The notes under the pieces are model-generated. The model saw nothing but the letters and a program-made list of their open reading frames with translations. It was not told where the DNA came from and did no database searches. Both the position numbers and the translations under genes were made by a program. Shown one piece after another: positions 14,601 to 16,765 of a stretch of 16,765 nucleotides of DNA. Within the stretch, counting starts at the first letter, position 1. The number at the start of each line of letters is the position of its first letter. This DNA comes from an uncultured Candidatus Melainabacteria bacterium (lineage in GTDB: Bacteria > Cyanobacteriota > Vampirovibrionia > Gastranaerophilales > Gastranaerophilaceae), in contig CALEJY010000135.1 in assembly GCA_937898445.1 (NCBI GenBank), positions 1-16,765 on the forward strand, written 5' to 3'.

Positions 14601-14807
14601 TTATCCTTCCAATTCAAATTTCAAGCCAAGCATTTGACAAACCTGAAAAACCTTTCCAATCTGTGCAGTTTCTTTACCATTTTCAAGATCTACAATAAAA
14701 CGGACTCCAACATTGGCAGAAATAGCTAAATCTGCTTGAGTTAATCCTTGAGATTTTCTAGTTTCTTTTATTAATTTTCCTAGTTCAGAAATGTTTGTGA
14801 TATTCAT
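14601..14807 (-). CDS. hipB: HipB-type antitoxin and autorepressor
   Basis: A 68-residue Xre-type HTH protein, the antitoxin that neutralises HipA and represses the operon. The HTH spans about residues 8-62: GLTQADLAISANV (helix 2 and turn) and GVRFIVDLENGK (recognition helix). It ends in the short KFELEG tail. The ATG at 14807 has an AGAGG about eight bases upstream. Position directly before hipA is canonical. Its control region holds three inverted repeats, of which the first two frame the promoter, so autorepression is likely. Compared with E. coli HipB (88 residues) it lacks most of the C-terminal extension. Confidence 0.92.
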   Translation of the reverse strand: MNITNISELGKLIKETRKSQGLTQADLAISANVGVRFIVDLENGKETAQIGKVFQVCQMLGLKFELEG

Positions 14808-14808
14808 A

Positions 14809-14830
14809 AATTTTACCTCTCGGTAAAATT
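14809..14830. promoter_or_regulatory. hipBA operator-like site 1
   Basis: Perfect 9-bp arms AATTTTACC and GGTAAAATT around a 4-bp TCTC spacer, centred at 14819.5. It overlaps the -10 of the proximal hipBA promoter, so a bound HipB dimer would block RNA polymerase. Confidence 0.78.
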
Positions 14831-14855
14831 ATACATTTTTTTATACAAAAGTCAA
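14828..14855 (-). promoter_or_regulatory. Proximal hipBA promoter
   Basis: On the minus strand, TTGACT (14850-14855), 16 bp, then a perfect TATAAT (14828-14833). The leader would be about 13 bases. Operator site 1 overlaps the -10 and site 2 begins just upstream of the -35. Confidence 0.75.
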
Positions 14856-14857
14856 GC

Positions 14858-14881
14858 AAATTTTACCGATAAGTAAAATTT
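14858..14881. promoter_or_regulatory. hipBA operator-like site 2
   Basis: Arms AAATTTTACC and AGTAAAATTT around a 4-bp GATA spacer, with one mismatch, centred at 14869.5, exactly 50 bp from site 1. It contains the -10 of the possible distal promoter. Confidence 0.72.
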
Positions 14882-14887
14882 TGTCAA
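14860..14887 (-). promoter_or_regulatory. Possible distal hipBA promoter
   Basis: On the minus strand, a consensus TTGACA (14882-14887), 16 bp, then TAAAAT (14860-14865). The -10 lies inside operator-like site 2, so it would be repressed in the same manner as the proximal promoter. Confidence 0.45.
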
Positions 14888-14910
14888 AATATATTTCTAA
14901 AAAACTAATA

Positions 14911-14928
14911 TTTTCCCGAACGGTAAAA
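14911..14928. promoter_or_regulatory. hipBA operator-like site 3 (degenerate)
   Basis: TTTTCCC, GAAC spacer, GGTAAAA: the right arm is perfect and the left arm has one change. It is centred at 14919.5, again exactly 50 bp from site 2, and lies just before the glycosyltransferase stop codon. Confidence 0.55.
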
Positions 14929-14932
14929 ATTT

Positions 14933-15775
14933 CTATAAGACTAAAAGAATAAATAAACCTATAATTATTATTAATTCAATAATTGTTATTAGAAATAACT
15001 TATTAAACATTTTCTTATATTTTTTATATTTCTTGTTTGTTTTAATTGGATTTGAAAAAATCAACCTCTCAAGAAAATTTTCATCATTTAAGTAAAGATT
15101 TATATGATTTTTGATAAGATTATTCCAAATTTCTTTTTTATTCTTTAAACTTATTGTTGTTCTTGAAGTTTCATCGTATTGTCTATAACTAAATAAAATT
15201 TCGTTAATTTGAAAAACTTCCACCCCTTGTTCAATAAAAGAAAGCCATAAGTCATAATCTTCACAACCATATTTCATATTATCGTTGTATCCGCCAATTT
15301 TAAGAAAATCGGATTTTCGAAAAAGTGCAGAACAAAAAATACAATTTTCATACAATATATCTGATTTATTAAATGGTTTTAAGTTCCAATATTTATCATA
15401 ATTGCCAAAGATTTTGGCTTTGCAGTAAACAATGCCGATATTTGGATTATTATCTAATATTTTTACTGCTTTTTCAACATAAGTAGGGGCAATAATATCA
15501 TCTGCATCTAGTGGCAAAATATATGTTCCATTACAGTTCTCAATTGCAAAATTTCGAGAATATATAACTCCTTTATTTTCTTCATTGTTAAAAAATACAA
15601 AATTCTTGTATTTATCCGCAAACGATTTAATAATTTCTGCGCTATTATCAGTTGAACCATCGTTAACACATACAATTTCAATATCTTTGAAAGTTTGCCT
15701 TAATGCAGAATTAATTGCTTCTGCAACGTATTTCCCTTGATTATAACAAGGTATTATTATAGAAACTTTTGGCAT
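14933..15775 (-). CDS. Family 2 glycosyltransferase with C-terminal membrane anchor
   Basis: A 280-residue GT-A fold transferase, likely adding a sugar from an NDP donor to a surface polysaccharide or glycolipid at the cytoplasmic face of the membrane. The N-terminal strand VSIIIPCYNQGKYVAEAINS (residues 4-23) and VNDGSTDNS (37-45, D39) bind the nucleotide. LDADD (89-93) is the DXD-type metal motif. CEDYDLW (171-177) supplies the catalytic-base region. A basic stretch (about 245-257) precedes one hydrophobic helix (about 258-280) at the extreme C-terminus. ATG at 15775 is preferred because GGAG lies seven bases upstream; an ATG at 15787 would place that site inside the gene. It is AT-rich, isolated from any polysaccharide cluster and flanked by mobile-type genes, suggesting acquisition. 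Acceptor unknown. Confidence 0.87.
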   Translation of the reverse strand: MPKVSIIIPCYNQGKYVAEAINSALRQTFKDIEIVCVNDGSTDNSAEIIKSFADKYKNFVFFNNEENKGVIYSRNFAIENCNGTYILPLDADDIIAPTYVEKAVKILDNNPNIGIVYCKAKIFGNYDKYWNLKPFNKSDILYENCIFCSALFRKSDFLKIGGYNDNMKYGCEDYDLWLSFIEQGVEVFQINEILFSYRQYDETSRTTISLKNKKEIWNNLIKNHINLYLNDENFLERLIFSNPIKTNKKYKKYKKMFNKLFLITIIELIIIIGLFILLVL

Positions 15776-15808
15776 TTTAATCTCCATTTATATATTTTTG
15801 ATGATATC

Positions 15809-15825
15809 TGATAAGAGAATTATCA
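15809..15825. promoter_or_regulatory. Inverted repeat between glycosyltransferase and Xre gene
   Basis: TGATAA-GAGAA-TTATCA, a perfect 6-bp-arm repeat with 5-bp spacer. It lies in the divergent region and overlaps the first TTATCAT direct repeat. Likely a regulator binding site. Confidence 0.45.
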
Positions 15826-15882
15826 TTAACAACTATATTTTATCATGAACAATGATATATTTCAATATTTTATCATTAAACA
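15820..15882. repeat. TTATCAT direct-repeat cluster, probable operators
   Basis: TTATCAT followed by (T/G)AA begins at 15820, 15840 and 15870, that is, 20 and 30 bp apart, on one helical face at roughly ten bases per turn. The middle copy extends to a perfect inverted repeat TATCATGAACAATGATA (15841-15857). The cluster sits between the divergent glycosyltransferase and Xre genes, so the Xre protein is the likeliest ligand. Confidence 0.5.
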
Positions 15883-15930
15883 TTGGTTATATTTTTAGGG
15901 CTTAGATTTTAATATCAAAAAGAGGTCTTT

Positions 15931-16245
15931 ATGGAACTAAAAAGAAATATTGGGAAACGAATAAAAGAAATTCGCAAAAAACGAGGTTTATCACAGGAAA
16001 AATTGTCAGAACTTGTTGATATTGAACAAAACACATTAAGTTACATTGAAACAGGAAACAATTTTTGTTCTGCAGAAACTCTCGAGAAATTGATAACAGC
16101 CCTAAAAATAGAGCCTGAAGAACTTTTTAATTTTGGGCATTATAAAGACAATGAAACTTTATTAGAAGAAATTAATATAATGTTGAAATCTTCTCCTGGA
16201 AAAATCCCTGAAATATACAAAATTGTAAAAGCAATAGTGAATTAA
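15931..16245 (+). CDS. Xre-type HTH regulator with C-terminal extension
   Basis: A 104-residue protein. Residues about 5-66 form a Xre HTH: IGKRIKEIRKKRGLSQEKLSEL, then DIEQNTLSYIETGNN as recognition helix and turn. Residues about 70-104 are an added helical tail (NETLLEEINIMLKSSPGKIPEIYKIVKAI) that may mediate dimerisation or ligand response. GAGG in AGAGGTCTTT lies about six bases before the ATG. It is divergent from the glycosyltransferase, with operator-like repeats between them. The integrase remnant continues in the same frame right after its TAA, so a regulator-integrase pair from a mobile element is likely. It differs from the two small Xre paralogues elsewhere in the window. Confidence 0.87.
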   Translation: MELKRNIGKRIKEIRKKRGLSQEKLSELVDIEQNTLSYIETGNNFCSAETLEKLITALKIEPEELFNFGHYKDNETLLEEINIMLKSSPGKIPEIYKIVKAIVN

Positions 16246-16557
16246 ATATGTAAAAGTAAAGCCGGTTATTTAAGCGACTTTATAGCGTATTATTATCTAT
16301 ATTTATCTGATACAGATGTTTCGCAGTATGACATTAAAAAATGTTTTAAAACTGTTTGCAAACTTGCTAATGTTAAAAATCTAAGATTTCACGACTTACG
16401 TCATACAGGAGCAACAAGAATGGTTGCGGCAGGTGTTCCACTTCCAGTTGTTAAACAAATCCTTAACCATGCAAGCATTCAAACCACAATGCGGTATGCT
16501 CATACAATGCGAGAGCAGGAAATTTCGGCAGTCGAAGCATTAGCAAACTTTGATTAG
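16246..16557 (+). pseudogene. Tyrosine recombinase (phage integrase family), truncated C-terminal remnant
   Basis: Frame-1 reading from the codon after the Xre stop to TAG at 16555-16557 gives about 103 residues without an ATG, GTG or TTG start before the catalytic part. The end is clearly a tyrosine recombinase catalytic domain: FHDLRHTGATRMVAAGV holds the H-x-x-R box (His at 16390, Arg at 16399), ILNHASIQTT holds the second His (16468), and MRYAH the nucleophile Tyr (16495). The N-terminal arm and core-binding domain, and the first catalytic arginine and lysine region, are missing. It is therefore a relic of an integrative element. The Xre gene upstream may be from the same element. A strong terminator follows directly. 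Confidence 0.87.
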
Positions 16558-16578
16558 TAAATATTTAGTTAAAAATTT

Positions 16579-16609
16579 TGAGCAATCTCACCATGATTGC
16601 TCATTTTTT
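16579..16609 (+). terminator. Rho-independent terminator after the integrase remnant
   Basis: TGAGCAATC (16579-16587) pairs with GATTGCTCA (16595-16603) across a 7-base loop and is followed by six T (16604-16609). It ends the Xre/integrase transcript. Confidence 0.88.
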
Positions 16610-16715
16610 ATTGTTAAATGTTACCAATCTTGCAGAGTATGACTGAATTATAGCAATTACACAAAACAGGTCAGTCCATAAATATTACATAAAAGTATTT
16701 TTATAAAAATTTGCA

Positions 16716-16744
16716 TTAAAAAAGCAAGGTCTAAAAGCCTTGCT
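16716..16744 (-). terminator. Rho-independent terminator for a minus-strand gene beyond the window
   Basis: AGCAAGG (16723-16729) and CCTTGCT (16738-16744) form a 7-bp stem with an 8-base loop. On the minus strand it is followed by a run of T (the A-run just left of the stem), so it should terminate a gene entering from the right edge. The 16610-16715 stretch shows no gene. Confidence 0.75.
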
Positions 16745-16765
16745 ATTATTGTGTTTTAAATATGG

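Noticed and set aside
15820..15882. CRISPR-like array
   Set aside because: The repeat core is only seven bases with unequal short gaps, which fits operators and not CRISPR repeats; no cas gene is present.

Overview
The window is AT-rich, densely coded bacterial chromosome with short intergenic gaps; no stretch over 300 bases lacks a gene. Housekeeping genes (dnaB, a CinA-type amidohydrolase, a NUDIX hydrolase, an HAD phosphatase, an iron alcohol dehydrogenase, a UPF0210 protein) sit among accessory genes (a DpnI-like restriction cassette, hipBA, a glycosyltransferase, an integrase remnant). A peptidoglycan-binding MotB/OmpA-like protein shows a walled cell. The overall style suggests a gut Gastranaerophilales/Vampirovibrionia ('Melainabacteria') genome or another very low-GC lineage. 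That placement is an impression; there is no rRNA marker here to settle it.

Layout. Positions 1-1611 hold a small Xre regulator, a NUDIX (ADP-ribose pyrophosphatase type) gene and a Cof-type HAD phosphatase in tandem. Positions 1798-3336 encode a GTG-started TPR protein. Positions 3389-4770 are an even more AT-rich island: a full-length DpnI homologue with its catalytic D/E/K and zinc cysteines intact, and a small PD-(D/E)XK nuclease-like protein. A strong bidirectional terminator separates this island from the minus-strand iron alcohol dehydrogenase, which has its own promoter.

Positions 9971-6178 (minus strand) form a tight five-gene operon: a MotA/TolQ/ZorA-like channel subunit, a MotB/ZorB-like stator with an intramembrane Asp, a UPF0210 protein, and two overlapping paralogous proteins of unknown family. 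This is the best candidate for something undescribed: an ion-driven stator pair without flagellar or canonical Zorya partners. dnaB follows upstream on the same strand, with cinA divergent from it.

Positions 12162-13294 carry a second small Xre regulator, similar to the first, and a convergent helical-repeat protein of unknown role. Positions 14882-13376 carry hipBA. Its control region has three operator-like inverted repeats whose centres are exactly 50 bp apart, with two promoters embedded among them. Positions 15775-14933 encode a family 2 glycosyltransferase with a C-terminal membrane anchor. A third type of Xre regulator is divergent from it, across a cluster of TTATCAT-type operator repeats. 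This regulator is followed, in the same frame after one stop codon, by a decayed tyrosine recombinase C-terminus and a strong terminator. The last bases hold a terminator for a minus-strand gene lying beyond the window.

Four Xre-type regulators, a methyl-dependent restriction enzyme, hipBA and an integrase remnant in under 17 kb point to repeated insertion of mobile or defence cargo between core genes.
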